Notes: a model not told the origin generated them from the letters alone. A stretch of DNA of 64,000 bases from Ehretia macrophylla (GCA_037974665.1 CM075773.1:48128080-48192079); one strand, 5' to 3'. Positions 33,730 to 45,957 are shown, numbered from the stretch's first letter. Numbers and translations: made by a program.

Positions 33730-36069
33730 TAGAGATCAATGATAGTGAATAACTAAAATCATTTCATCACTATCAATCTCTTTAATTAATAAGGTTATTG
33801 TTATGTTGTGATAGCCTTGAGAGGCCTAGCAGAAACGAGTGTTCATAACTCATCTTGGTTTTGTTGCTTGAAAAGCTCCCAAACTGTGATGGGTAATAAC
33901 CAGGAAAATCTTATGGATGTAAGTAATAACTTAGACAAATTATTTTGAAAATCTTATGGTTTTGCTGCTGTGGCAATGAGGTGATGGAGGACGAGGTCAT
34001 TGACGAAGATTGTGGCAATGAGATTGACTAGGTCATTAATCACTAGAGACTAGAGTGAGACAGTGATGCACTCTGTCTTATGGATGTAAGTAATAACTTG
34101 GACTAATTATTTTGAATTAGTGAATTTGAAGCCAAAGTAATTATTTTTTAAGCATATAACATTAATGTCACTTGCAATCCTGAGATTTTGGACCTAAAGT
34201 GTGACAGTATGCATGTATGTATTAAAACATAGTTTTTTTTTGCTAAGTACGTATTAAAACATAGTTCTTTAGCATGATTGGTGGTTAAATTTAAGTTAGG
34301 CCAATTATTAATAGAGCCTAAAAGACTAGGAGAAAACAAAAATGGGATAAACATGAGAAAAATTGATGGATGCATGTTCATGGATCCAATGTCAATTTGT
34401 AATAATTCTAACTGACTTGAGGATTCAGGTAGTGTTTTTTCTTAAAAGTGGAAGGTGAAGAAGGTTTCGTTGCCTTGCGCTTGCTTACACAAGTGGGTTT
34501 TCACCTACTTTATTATGTTTAGGGATTTAAATGAAAAGTGTCGTTGTGTTTCTTTCTTTTTACGTGCATATTTAGTTGATAGATCGTTCATTAATCACCA
34601 TCTATGTATTAGTTAAATTTATATGTCGATTAGGTATAAAAAAAGAAGAATAAGATAAACGAGTAATTAAGAAAAAGTAACCATTTATGTGCTTATTAAG
34701 TTTGTATGTCGATTTGATCAATAAAATGGAAGCAGCATTGCGACCCAAATTTTTTGTTTTATGTTACTTAAGTGTGTCATCCTATTCAATTAGTTTATTG
34801 ATTCTATCACTGTAGTACTCATTGTGACTTTTGGTATACTTTATATTTGAAATAGTTTTAGTTAGAAGTTAGGCTAAAATTATGGAGAAAAACTTGAAAA
34901 ACAAGAAAATCACCAATTTTATTTTTTTCTTTTTCCATCTAGTTCCATACTCTCCAAATTTTAAAACACAAAAGGCGTGTCTCTCAATACAGGACAAGGT
35001 TCTAAACATGAATATTCATAGATTTACTTTCTTAAAATAACGCCACCAAATCTTGGCCCGACCAAGTGCTCCCAAAAAGAATGGATAGTGGAGAATTGTT
35101 AGAGGGTCAATGATGATACCGATGATTTGTCGTAGTCAGAGTATTAATGGATTTGGACTATAACTAGTTAATATTTTATAATTTAAGTGAGTCACCGTTA
35201 TTTTAATGGATGACACCAATTTTTATCGTACATATATACAAAACAAGTTTTGACTAAATGGAGCTGGATTCATTCTCACTTTGTCTTCGTTTAGTGCTCC
35301 TTATTTTTTTAAAATTCTTAAAATTTTCTTGCCCTCACTTAGTTTTCTTCTCTTTCAAGATATTATATGCCTACTGACTAACATTTATACAGTGAATGGT
35401 GGAAATCAATGGAGTATATACATGGAAACAGTTCTATATAGAAGCTTGGAGAAAATATTTATAGAACAAGAAATATCTTCGTTATGGCTAATTTTTAATA
35501 TTCAATTAGACTTAAAAAATAACGTGTAACCATTCAAAGCACATTATTTAACCATGCATGTTTGAAGCTACTTTTTAAGTCTAATCGAATATTAAAATCA
35601 ACGATTAGCATTTTGTCATTGAATATGCGGGAGCGAAAGTTGTCGAATCTATGTGCTTAAACCTTTCCTGATTGAGATGGGAAGCCACTCTGTATATATA
35701 TGCCCCATCAAAGTTATGCATGTCTGGCCCCTTTGGACATGTAACAAGATATTCTTTGAAATAAATAAATGTAAAGTTTGTATTAATTAAATTATCACCT
35801 AGAGAAATAGGATCCGGAATTAAGAATAAGAAAGTTCAAATTATTATATAATACTATATTATATTATTTATTATTTCTAAATATATACAGGAGATCTCTA
35901 GAGATTCGTTTTCTCTTTTTACCCTTACATGTCGGTCAGTTTCAATATTTCTAAATGAATGAAGGCGAGAGTTGATAATATATTAAATTACTACATCATT
36001 TAAAATGTTAAACTATTATACACGAATTTATTATATTATTTATTTTTTTAACAATTTGTTCTAACCTTT
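33730..36069. other. Long stretch without a recognised gene
   Basis: AT-rich non-coding DNA. About 34080-34240 is a diverged relative of the duplicated unit's intergenic block (tgaatttgaagccaaagtaatta, then cctgagattttgg). A short repeat 'acgtattaaaacatagtt' is duplicated at about 34219-34268. No transposon ends were seen. Confidence 0.45.
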
Positions 36070-36780
36070 CACTACAAGAAATTTGCAATTTTGCGACAGT
36101 GGATTTTGATCTCTAATTCGTCGCTAATTTGATTTAGAGATGAATTAGAGACGAAAATTACTGTGTCTCTAAACCCTCTATCGCTAATGTCTACATAGTC
36201 GCAAACATGTTGCTAATAGTGACGAATAAATTTTCGTCGCAAATAGCAACTAATTTGCGACAGGTTTTCTTAACCGTCACAATATTCATTTTGTAGCAAA
36301 AAGCGTCGCAAATTTTGTCGTAAATGTCGTAGCTAATGTCGTGACAAAAATTCGTCGCAAAAATAGTCTCAAATTTTGCTGAAAATGTCGTAGTTAATGT
36401 CGTGTCAAAAACTCATCGCAAATATTTGTCGCAAAATAGTAGCAAATTTTGTCAGAAATGTCGTAGTTAATGTCGTGTCAAAAACTCGTCACAAATATTT
36501 GTCGCAAAAATAGTCGTACATTTTGTCATAAATGTCGTAGTTAATGTCGTGGCAAAAACTCGTCGCAAAAATAGTTGCAAATTTTGTCGTAAATGTCGTA
36601 GTTAATGTCGTAGCAAAAACTCGTCGCAAAAATAGTCGCAAGTTTTGTCACCAAATGTCGTTGCTAAAGTCATGGAAAAAACTCGTAGCTAGAGGCGTCT
36701 CTAATTTTGTTGCTAATTTCGCCCCTCATTGCAATGTCATCACTAATAGTCGCTCTTAAATTGTCCCTAATTTTTATCCA
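36070..36780 (+). mobile_element. Left end of a second CACTA-type element
   Basis: CACTACAAGAAATTTGCAAT begins at 36070, followed by about 650 bp of imperfect repeats built from 'gtcgcaaa(t/a)', 'aatgtcgtagttaatgtcgtg' and 'caaaaactcgtc'. Start sequence and subterminal repeats fit CACTA elements. The mirrored right end was not found in the window, so it is a one-ended remnant or its right end was deleted. Confidence 0.65.
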
Positions 36781-37848
36781 TTTTATTTCATAATATTTAA
36801 AATTAATGAAATATAGGAGATAAAAATAAATAGTTAGTAAACAAAAAAGTTATATTAAATAACTTTTACAATTTCTAAAAGTTTACCAAAAATAGAAAAT
36901 ATTCAAAATATTTACAATATTCAACAAAGAATATGTAAGTCTCCAATATAAAGCCAGAAATCGTTCATAGTTTTATAACATCATACAACATAGTAATAGC
37001 AAAACTAAGTCTAAACTACAAGGGGAGCATAGTAAGAGATACAATCCTCATAACTTTGCAACACAATAATGGCTAAATTATAATTCAAACATGAAAGTTG
37101 TGCCGAAAATATGAACAATTCCCAATCAGTAGGATCAGAAATTACATAATCTTGAAAAACTTGACCAATAAAAAGTGGAACATGACTAATCAGTCCAAAA
37201 AACTTGTGCCCAAAATACCAGCATATTACTTCGAACAAATCCAATAGATAGTAGGATCAAGCACGTGCAACAAATCTACAAGAAAATATGAAAGCATCAA
37301 TCTAAAAACTTTGCAAGTTGCATACATCTAGATCAGCTAGCTTAGAAACTCTGGCTTCTTATTCTTTTTCAACTGAAATCACTTAATTTCAATTTAGCAA
37401 CAAAGACACATACAAGGACCAGATAACTACATTTGTTAATCTTGTTTATGGCTAATGATTATATATCTATGTATATTAAAATTACAAAGTTACATTAGAT
37501 AAAATTTCTCATAGAAAACATAAATCTTGCTTCAAGCAAAATTCTATCCACATAGTCAAATAACAAAATAACTAATAATCTTTTACATTACTTACTTGTT
37601 TTGCCCCTGTGAAAACCACTTGTCTACTTTTGTTTCATGCTAAACTCATGTTGATCTAAAACGAAGATATATGCATTGTCCACAATAGCACAATAAACTT
37701 TAACATTTCTTATGTTCCTATTGCTAGACAAATATGACAAAGGTATGGAAAGTATGCAAGACAGGAGCAAAAAGTTTGCACTTCAGGCTCATCAGATCTC
37801 ACTTTTACCATAGATTTCCACCAGGAGAAATGAATTAATGGGCAATTT
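36781..37848. other. Non-coding, possibly interior of the second CACTA remnant
   Basis: No transposase motif and no acyl-CoA oxidase exon was found on either strand. It runs directly into the truncated copia LTR. Confidence 0.4.
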
Positions 37849-39251
37849 ATTTATTTATAATTAATGTGTTAATTAATATTTAAATAAAGTCCTTAGATTT
37901 ATCTTATAGATCTTATTCTTAAGTTGTTAAGAACATGAGTGACGAGATCTATAATGAAAGATAGAATCCTAGAATAAATCTTCGATCGTAGGATGAATTA
38001 ATTAAGCGTAAATTCATCCGGATAGATTGGAGTACAGTCTACTACCTCAATTAATATGAGATATTAATAATAAGGGCAATTAGTCTCATATTGTATTAGT
38101 AGATGTATAAGTACTTGTTGGGAACAAGTAATTGGGCATGACCGATCATATAACAAATTACGTGAATGGTCAATAATTTGTTATATGCTATAATTGCATA
38201 ATTATTCCTTAGATCTGAAACACCATGGTTATCTTATGTATGGAATACCATAATTTGCTAGTGCAAACAATTCGGTTCCAATAATGGACTGGATCATAGA
38301 CTCGGTGGTTATGATTTATTCCTGCATGGAGATATGTGTGTGTTAGATATAGAATCCGTCAATAGGTGTCATATGCGATCTATTAATTGAGTAACCGAAA
38401 ATCCTTGGCCGAGGTAGAATAGTAGAAGTCATTCTACAATTCATTGACGAGTTACAAATTAATTAGATTTGGTCATATGATTAAGTAAGTGAGATTGACA
38501 TCCTTATACATGTCTCTCACTTAATTGGGACGGTAGACGGAATGAATTAATTATGCGGTAATTATCAGTTACAGGGTTCGATTTCACTTCATCATTAATT
38601 AGGTAGTCGTGATACACTACTAGGTGTCACTCACAACTTGCGAAAAATTAATTAGAAGAGGTCTAATTAAATATTAATTGGATTAATATTTCGCTACCAA
38701 TTAATTATGAACCCAAGAGATCATACACAAAAGAGATCCGGAAATTAGTCAGCAAGAAAATGAATTAAATATTGGAGTGTCCAATTATTTAATTAGACTT
38801 AAGACTAATTAGATTGAAATTTTAGTCCAGTCAATTTATCAATCCAAGTCCAGCATTTAGAACTGACCCAAAAGCTAGACCTAGCCTGTAAAGTGTTTCC
38901 TATAAATAGAAAACTATGATAGACAGACAAGCAAGCACAAATCATGTCTTGTCATAGAAAATATTTTTCTCTAAAACTCTGAGTGGGGGTTTTGCTGAAT
39001 GGTAATCTGGGATCTCATGTGGATACTATCGGAGGCTTCACGTTTGGGGAGCTCTGAATTCATTAGATTCTACATTGGATTTAGCATCTAGAGGTAATCC
39101 TAAAATTCCTTTTATGCGTATTTAATATTGATTAATTATGCATGTTTGTAATCTACGTAATTAACCATGAACGGATGCATGTGTATTTATTATTTATTTT
39201 CGCTGCGTTTATTTAACTAAAAATTTTAAATACTATGCACGATTCCTAACA
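37849..39251 (+). mobile_element. Truncated solo LTR of the copia family
   Basis: It is homologous throughout to the 3' LTR at 23529-29196 but lacks about the first 90-100 bp and the nested insertion. It ends GATTCCTAACA. It gives the unoccupied version of the Ty3/TRIM insertion site at about 38247 (ggaataccataatttgctag). No internal copia sequence follows, and no target duplication can be tested because the 5' end is missing. Confidence 0.8.
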
Positions 39252-39352
39252 CACATAAATATGCGATATATACGAATGAAATAATGCAAAAAAACTATAA
39301 GCTAATATGCAATAAATCTAGTATAACAGTTTAAATTAATAGTGAAAGTTAC

Positions 39353-40417
39353 CCAGTGAGGATCAGTAAAAGCCGGTTCATCCACAAAAAACCTTAGTTT
39401 GGATGCTTCTTCCTCTGCAAATGAAAGTAAAAAGTCATGGAATGAAAGCAAACATAAATAAGACTCAGCCAAGGAAATATGAATAAAAGTACTAAACGTT
39501 AATGCCTCAAATGAAGCCTCACCAGATAGACGTAATTCATTTATCAGCTTCCACGCATATGCTGCTTTCCTGAGCGTGTTTTTAAACAATTCCTTCCATG
39601 CAAGCATAGTCCTGTTCTCTTTTCCGAAGGCCTGTATCCATGATAAAACATGATAAGAATGTGATACCCAGAAAACAAAGAGGCTCTCGTAAAGCCAATA
39701 GCAAGCCTTACAGCCACCTTTCCTCGGGAATATAGAGCCACACCTAGGTACACTGTGTTATCAAATAATCACCAGGCCCTTTCTCGTGATTTTCAGAATG
39801 ATTCTTTTGAAGCATTTATACTAAACACATTACAACAAGTCAATATTTTTGTTTCTACATTAAAAGACAATTAATTTATCAATCAAAACCTATCAGAATA
39901 AAAACACACCACTATAAAATATAAAATACACATACTAATCTATCAATCCTTTTGGAAAATTCAGTGTATATATCTGGACACGTCAATTGGAAAAATGCAG
40001 AACTTCATTCGCAGCTCACTGACCTAGGATCAGCAAAAATCAAATACACATGAACAAAAAAAAATTGTAAAAAAATACATACATACACACACACATTCAT
40101 ACATATATATGTACATGTTTTTCGCAAAATTGACATAAATTTCACTAATTCTTCAGCTTTTAGAGATGAAATGGTTACGTTCAAATGGAGATTAATAATT
40201 CAGCTAAAAAAAGAAAATTTGACTAAAAATTTGAGAAATTACACGATTATTAGCCAAAAAAAAAAATTGAGAAAATTACAGGATCATTAGCGACGAGCTT
40301 GGAAATGCGATCGGAGACTTCGAAGGTGTGACGCGAGCCGGCCCAGACTATCTTCATCTCTTCAACATCAAACTCTGCTTTCTTCCTCTCTTCAGCTAAG
40401 TAATCTAATTTCTCCAT
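39353..40417 (-). pseudogene. ACX1-like: Acyl-CoA oxidase 1-like, first three exons only
   Basis: Exon 1 (40417-40280, 46 codons) encodes MEKLDYLAEERKKAEFDVEE and KIVWAGSRHTFEVSDRI. Exon 2 is 39631-39523 (109 bp; NRTMLAWKELFKNTLRK). Exon 3 is 39414-39353 (62 bp; EASKLRFFVDEPAFTDPHW). All borders are AG/GT and the joined 309 bp stay in frame (103 codons). The family enzyme is peroxisomal, uses FAD, oxidises acyl-CoA to enoyl-CoA in beta-oxidation and in jasmonate synthesis, and has about 660 residues. Everything after residue 103, including FAD-binding and catalytic parts, is missing. Transposon DNA begins 100 bp past exon 3. It is therefore a 3'-truncated gene piece. The coding part shows no stop codon, which suggests recent loss or a longer intron than I could search. 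Confidence 0.85.
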
Positions 40418-40486
40418 TTTCACTCAATTTTAGCAACAAGTTTACCACAAAAATCTTAAATTATTAACTATAGCTTCACTTTTCAC

Positions 40487-40495
40487 TCTCTCTCT

Positions 40496-40555
<60 letters not shown>

Positions 40556-40611
40556 TTATTTATATTTATATATGTATCTATATATGTAATATGTGTGTGT
40601 GTGTGTGTGTC
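40487..40611. repeat. (CT)n, (TA)n and (GT)n microsatellites
   Basis: CT run at 40487-40498, 26 TA units at 40499-40551, then a GT run at 40591-40610. They lie about 70 bp before the ACX1-like ATG on the minus strand. Confidence 0.92.
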
Positions 40612-40619
40612 AGTAAGAA

Positions 40620-42121
40620 TATGTATTTATATATGTGATGTGTAGCCAAAGATTACATAGTGATTAAAGTTGCTATTTGTACGGTAGTGTTTCCTAAAAG
40701 GCGAAAGACGAAGACGGGTTGGTTGTTTGCGCTTTCCTATTGGACAACATGAGAAGCAGGTTTTTGGCACCTTTTGTTATGTTTAGATAAAAGTTGAAAT
40801 TTAAAAAATTTAAAAAAAAATTAAAAAATTTTAAATTGAAATTTTTCAAAAGAGATTTTTGTAAAGCTGTTTTATATAATGTGAGAAGTTGTTTTTTTTT
40901 TTTTAAATATACTTTTTTATATTTTTTAAAGTTCGATATTATCTCAAAATTCTTAAAAACTCAACGTTGTCTAACACAGGCTAAACAATTAATAACTTTA
41001 GTTCAACAACAGTTTTAACAAAAACTCTACTCTGAAAACTCTAACGCTTAAAATCTGACATTTTATAAATAAGCCAAACAGAACCTAAGAAATGGATAAA
41101 TCCTATTTTAACTCCATATGTTTAATGGAGAATTTCAAATTTCTCTTGAATTCTTTTTTTTTTAACCCCCAATGGACATTGTCACATTGACTCGGTGAAG
41201 GTTTCATTAGGTTTCTAAGGATACAACTGATATTTTACATTTAAAGATAATCGAAAAAAAGTTGTTGACAAAATGAACCATTTAGAAATTGGATGTGACA
41301 CGAGCTTGTTGGTGCCAAACTCACAAAACGGTGTAAAGGGCGGAGGCAGCATTTTTCTTTAGTGAGGTTAAATCATACAATTAAATATTTATATATATAC
41401 AATTTTTTTTAATGGGAGTCAATTTAATTTTTCAATCTAAAAATACACACATTTTTTGAGAAAATTTGAGCTAAGTAGGGACTGCAGCCCCCACAATCTT
41501 AAGAGTGGCTCCGCCACTGGGTGCAGGCACAAAAAATCCTATATTATCTTCAAAATTTTCCAATTCCATTAAAAAAATCGGATTTCAATATTCTGTTTCA
41601 TTCTTGCGAACACTTTGTAAGTGTTTCTTGTGTTTTATTTATGACCTGAAATGTGTTTTATTTGTTGCTATTCTTATTCAAAAACCCAAATTTTTGGACA
41701 AAGATGTTCAAAGTTAAAAAAGTTAGATATACACTATTAAACCAAACTATTTGTAGGACTTGAAATATTGAGGATAGCACATTTTGATAAGTGTATTGGA
41801 ATTATGTAAATATTTTTGTCAATAATATAATCCACTTGCTGATAGCAAAAAAAAAAAAAAAAACCAAATTTTTACATGTTATGTTTTGTTAGGGAACAAT
41901 AAAATATAGTAGTCAATTGCCCAATAAATTTAACATATTCTCCTTCACTAAGAATCTGCTCCTGGTCGGTTTCTCAAGTGCCCAAGGACTGTTGTGAAGT
42001 TGAGACCAAAAAAAAAAAGACAGTAGTGAAGTTATTGGGATTCAGGTCGCTTTCGTTACCTATTGAAAGTAGTCCATCTGCCTGCTTATAGATCATTTTT
42101 CCTCTTCATAACTTGCTTTTT
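40620..42121. other. Non-coding flank before family copy 4
   Basis: AT-rich with poly-A and poly-T tracts. About 41340-41520 has 'gggcggaggcagcattttt' at one end and 'agtggctccgccactggg' at the other, resembling ends of plant MITEs, but the ends do not pair well. The last 60 bp are the family leader (gtagtccatctgcctgcttat). Confidence 0.45.
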
Positions 42122-42751
42122 ATGGTGCCAGAGGCTACAAGACCAAGCCATTTTCTTCACCTTTCCGAAGAAAACATGAATGGGCAGTTGAATGTGATGT
42201 ATATGATGACAATGAACACTCTTTGTTTGCAAAGCAACAATAATTTTCTGCCTACTCTCCTTACTATTCTTGCATTCATTGTTCCAGTGCTGCTCAACTT
42301 TCTGCAATTGAAGTATATAGCCAAGAATGAATCTCCATTCGAAACCCATCCAGCAACAATGTTTATCGCCATTACTAGTCTCCTCATATTTTGCTTGGCA
42401 TGTTATGTTTCATCTAGATTTTCATCGACCAATCCCTCCCATTCTTATGCCAAAATCGTTCAAAAAGGTATGGTGTTTTTCGGTACTCTAGCAGTGGTAG
42501 CTCTGTACTCGATTCTTTTCCCAGACTCTTTCCGTCCCATTCTATATTTGCTCCCCATTTGCTTTTCAGCAGGTGACCTTCTATACTCCAAATTTTGCTC
42601 TTTTTGGAGTTTTCTATACCGCAGAGTACTTCTGGCTAACATCCTCCAGCAGTCACACGTGCAACAAAGGTTCAGAAGATCGGTATTGATCCACCAATCT
42701 AGGTTTTTGCCACAGAATGATTCGTACCAAGTAGATTCCCTTCCTGTATAA
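42122..42751 (+). CDS. 4-TM family copy 4: intact reference member (209 aa)
   Basis: This is the only copy with a full, uninterrupted frame. The start at 42122 is chosen because the next codons (VPEATRPSHFLHL) align with MAEATRTSHFLHL elsewhere. Layout: conserved N-terminus (1-42, with NVMYMMTMN at 24-32); hydrophobic segments at about 43-65, 78-96, 113-133 and 138-156; a basic stretch with FLYRR and ILQQ (164-188); and the tail IHQSRFLPQNDSYQVDSLPV (190-209). Asn-Glu-Ser (69-71) after segment 1 and AGD (150-152) in segment 4 are kept in all copies. No signal peptide; probably a multi-pass membrane protein. I do not recognise the family and give no function. Intronless. Substitutions versus other copies are spread through the gene. 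Whether it is expressed cannot be told. Confidence 0.75.
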   Translation: MVPEATRPSHFLHLSEENMNGQLNVMYMMTMNTLCLQSNNNFLPTLLTILAFIVPVLLNFLQLKYIAKNESPFETHPATMFIAITSLLIFCLACYVSSRFSSTNPSHSYAKIVQKGMVFFGTLAVVALYSILFPDSFRPILYLLPICFSAGDLLYSKFCSFWSFLYRRVLLANILQQSHVQQRFRRSVLIHQSRFLPQNDSYQVDSLPV

Positions 42752-43140
42752 CCAGAGGCGGCTGAGCTATGATCCTAAGGTAAGAGTGTATACTCGTATA
42801 ATAAAAGGGGTCAGTGTGTATTCATATTGTGAGAATGATCCAATACAATAAGTTCTTCTTTGTGAGAACAAAAAATAAGTTTTTTTTTCCTGTATTAAGA
42901 GCGTTCCCTGAGCACACCCTCATGTCGATGTAATTTTGCTATTGTGTAACTGTAGTATTGGTGTAACAAATTAATGGATAGATTATATGATTCCACATTT
43001 TGATGGTTTGATGAGCAGGGCAACAAAATGGTACAATATCCACTTTCTGGAACTTCGATTTACTTCTTGATCGATTTTTTAGTGTTTGAAGGTTTGGTTA
43101 GTTGTGCACAGCAGATAATGCTAATTTGGATTTATACCCT
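42752..43140 (+). repeat. 3' flank of family copy 4
   Basis: It matches the flank of copy 2 closely, up to 'ttgtgcacagcagataatgctaatttggatttata'-type sequence near 43125. Copy 5 begins only about 100 bp later, so copies 4 and 5 are direct neighbours. Confidence 0.65.
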
Positions 43141-43242
43141 TTAGTAACATAATAACGTGATAAACCTATCTACTACTTCGTCTGCCAATAATCCAACAAC
43201 TTGCTCTTCATTCTTGTTTTCCAAAGGTGAGAGAGAGCTTCT

Positions 43243-43772
43243 ATGGCAGAGGCTACAAGAACAATTCATTTTCTCCACCTCTTGGGATAAAATTTCTATG
43301 CCCAGTTTAATGTCATATGTATGAAAATGAAGTGTCTTCGTCTGCAAAGCTACCATACTTTGGTGACTCACCTTACTATTCTTGCATTCATCGTTCCAAT
43401 TCTGCTCAACTTTCTGGAATTGAAGTATCAAGCAAAAAATGAGTCTCCATTGGAAACCCATCTGGAAACAATGTTTGTAGCCATTACAAGTCTGCTCATG
43501 TATTGCTTGTCGTATCATGTTATTTCGAAAATTCCGTTGAGCATTAATTCCTCCCCATTCTTATGCGAAAATTGTTCAAAAAGTTATGGTGTTTTTTGCT
43601 ACTCTGTCAATGGCGTCTCTGTACTCTGTTCTTTTCCCAGGAGGTCCGTCCCGTTCTGTATCTGCTGCCCTTTTGTTTTTCAGTAGGTGACTTGCTATAC
43701 TGCAAATTCTGCACATTGTGGCGTTTGTTATACTGGAAAATTATGGTTAAGGTTGATTCACTTCCTGTGTAG
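43243..43772 (+). pseudogene. 4-TM family copy 5, pseudogene
   Basis: ATG at 43243 (MAEATRTIHFLHLLG) is followed by TAA at 43288, where others have GAA. The family frame continues from about 43321 (CLRLQSYHTLVTHLTILAFIVP) through membrane segments 1 and 2. An extra base near 43553 shifts the frame; the other frame then carries RPVLYLLPFCFSVGDLLY (segment 4). A deletion joins the end of the basic stretch directly to VDSLPV and a stop at 43770-43772. At least one nonsense codon, one frameshift and one deletion make it dead. It resembles the copy at 61864 more than the copy at 42122 (LELK and SYHT shared). Confidence 0.88.
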
Positions 43773-43785
43773 CTACAGTATATAT

Positions 43786-44110
43786 CACTACAACAAAAAT
43801 GGATACAATTTCGGCAGATACTACTGCTTATGACATCTCACGTATTTCAACAAGGGCGGATGTAAGTTCAGGACAGTGGAGATTGCAATTTCCATTGGTC
43901 TAAAAGAACGTGAATAAATTAAATTGGTGTATTTTTAAAAAAAAAATTAAATATCAATGTATTTTTGTTTAAAAAAATTAAATAGCCCCATTGAAAAAAA
44001 ATGTACTCATATAATTGAAAAATAATGTGTTTTACCACCCATTAAGAAGAATTCCTGAATACGATATATATTGAAATTTTTCTATTTTTGTTGTCTCTGT
44101 AAAACTTTTT
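43786..44110. mobile_element. Remnant starting with a CACTA-like end
   Basis: CACTACAACAAAAATGGATA begins at 43786 followed by 'caatttcggcagata'. The matching inverted end was not found. The rest is AT-rich with 'attaaat' runs. It separates pseudogene copy 5 from the tail fragment at 44120. Confidence 0.45.
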
Positions 44111-44119
44111 ATTGTTCAC

Positions 44120-44226
44120 CTCCACAAAATAAGAAGCATGAAGACAGGTCTATTCATAGGCTCCATCATCAGACTTGGTTTTTGCCACAGAATGATGTAT
44201 ATCAAGTAGATTCACTTCCAGTATAA
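44120..44226 (+). pseudogene. 4-TM family, C-terminal tail fragment
   Basis: In one frame up to the stop at 44224-44226 the DNA encodes HRLHHQTWFLPQNDVYQVDS and LPV, the family tail. No other part of the gene is next to it. Since copy 5 has its own VDSLPV, this is the end of another copy or of an older version of copy 5. Confidence 0.75.
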
Positions 44227-44229
44227 GTA

Positions 44230-44815
44230 CCGTGTGTAGTAGTTGATAGATTCACTTCCTTTAAAATGGACAAGAAATGTTCCTTTCAATTTGTTGAAAC
44301 ATGACTTTTATGCCACCGTGTAGGATAAGCTTTATATTGATATTACTATGAATGAAAAGTTTCACTATTTTGTCTCTAAATATGGGAAAACTATCGCAGT
44401 CCATCAGGCCATATAATAAGGGTCGGACCTGCATATAAGTGGGATCTACTCTCACACTTACAGTCTGACCTTCATCAAGTTGTGTGAAACAATTTTACCT
44501 AAATATGTAAATTTCCCTATATAGACTTTGAGAAACAATATAAACTTTTAGTAGTCTCTTAAATATCAAATACAACACACATACACAATCAAGAGTTAGA
44601 TAAAATACTCAAGTACCATTTTATTGTAATCAAATTTAAATTATAGTTTCAATCTCTATGGTATAAAATGAAAACAAATAAAGAACACAATGACCATGTT
44701 TATTTATGTGAAAGTAAAATTAGACAAGGGTGTGAATGGAGAGGAGGGAGTTTAAAGGTAGTGGGGTAGGGAAAATATATAGAAAAAATGGATGTCAAGG
44801 AAATATTTGTTGGTA
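44230..44815. other. Non-coding stretch
   Basis: No gene or transposon end was recognised. Confidence 0.4.
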
Positions 44816-45018
44816 GCATCTTCTTTGGTAGGACCTAACAAATATATAAATATATTGTCAAATTTCGGCCCAGCCATGTCAAATTTCGACCAACAAGGGG
44901 GAAAATCTTCGGCCTTCAGCCACGTCGAATTTCGGCCAACAAGAGCTGATTTTCCCCTCAGTTGCTAGTCGTTCTTTTGAAAAAAAAAAAGTTTGTTGGA
45001 TCCTACCAAAGAAGATGC
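44816..45018. mobile_element. 203-bp element with 27-bp inverted ends, just before copy 7
   Basis: The left end gcatcttctttggtaggacc (44816-44842 in full) is mirrored at 44992-45018 with two mismatches. A single matching end lies at 30713-30739. The middle has repeated words 'aaatttcggccaacaag'. No clear target duplication. It fits a MITE or foldback of unknown class, 76 bp before the ATG of copy 7. Confidence 0.6.
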
Positions 45019-45094
45019 TTTAAGTACACCATTTCAGTTCTTGATGGTCAAGTAGTCCCATCTTCTGCTTTCCCTTTTTCACAAGTGCTCTTAT

Positions 45095-45382
45095 ATGGCA
45101 GAGACTACAAGAACAAGCCATTTTCTTCAACTCTTCGGACAAAACTTGTATGCGCAGTTTATTGTCATGTACATGACGACAATGAACACTCTTTGTTTGC
45201 AAAGCTACAATATTCTGCTTGCTCTCCTTACTATTCTTGCATTCATTGTCCCAGTGCTGCTCAACTTTCCGCAATTGAAGTATCAAGGGAAGCATGAGTC
45301 TCCATTCGAGACCCATGATTTTGGATCGTGCATGTGGTTCGCAATTCACCTACATAACTCAAGTACCGATACATTTTCTTAA
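45095..45382 (+). pseudogene. 4-TM family copy 7, truncated after membrane segment 1
   Basis: The frame is clean from MAETTRTSHFLQLFGQNLYA through segment 1 and the loop (KHESPFETH). Homology ends at about 45317, and the ORF then runs 21 unrelated codons to a stop. Segments 2-4 and the tail are missing. The leader (gtagtcccatcttctgctttccctttttc) matches that of copy 8 at 58352, and both share FGQN and ETTR/ETAR, so these two form a subgroup. Confidence 0.85.
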
Positions 45383-45384
45383 AT

Positions 45385-45957
45385 CCAGTTATTAAGTGGC
45401 TTTTATAACTACATTGTTTAACAAGTTTAGAATATACTTGATACAAAGCCACTAAAACCTATTTATACTAGTAAGTATGAAAACTAGAAATACTAAAAGA
45501 CACAAGCTAAATACATAATTAGATTCATCATACTTCAATATTCCTCAATTAATCTTCTTAATAATTTGAACGTTTAATGTGCTTGACATTTCCCCATAAT
45601 TCCAAGAACTAAAATGTCATCTTGAAATTTAATTTACATTCTCCAACACCCCTCTTTAAAGATATACGACGACCATAGGTCAAGAAAAAGATATATCTTG
45701 AGATAGACAATCGAGTACTAATTAGTGTCAAATAACTACTTGAAATTTCATCCTAAAATTAATAAATGTATACTGTCTTAAAAATCTTAATCTATCAACA
45801 AAGCACTTATGGTATATACATTTTGCATTAAACTCGTCAAAAGAAGATTTTGTCTTCTCATTACGTGGTAAGATGTACTAATCCCACTTCTTTCCTAAGA
45901 TTTTGTTGTAATTATTTTATCTACTCCTATGGCCATTTTGATCTCATATTATATATA
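45385..45957. other. Non-coding stretch between copy 7 and the Helitron
   Basis: AT-rich, no gene. It ends in the TA-rich insertion site of the Helitron. Confidence 0.4.

Noticed and set aside
41340-41520. MITE with ends gggcggaggc / ctccgccact
   Set aside because: The ends do not form a convincing inverted repeat and no target duplication was found.
42086-42387. Minus-strand ORFs over the family copies (also at 2803-3048, 32803-33055, 43141-43518, 45020-45349, 58274-58576)
   Set aside because: They are shadows of the + strand family gene; similarity between them only reflects the duplicated sense sequence.
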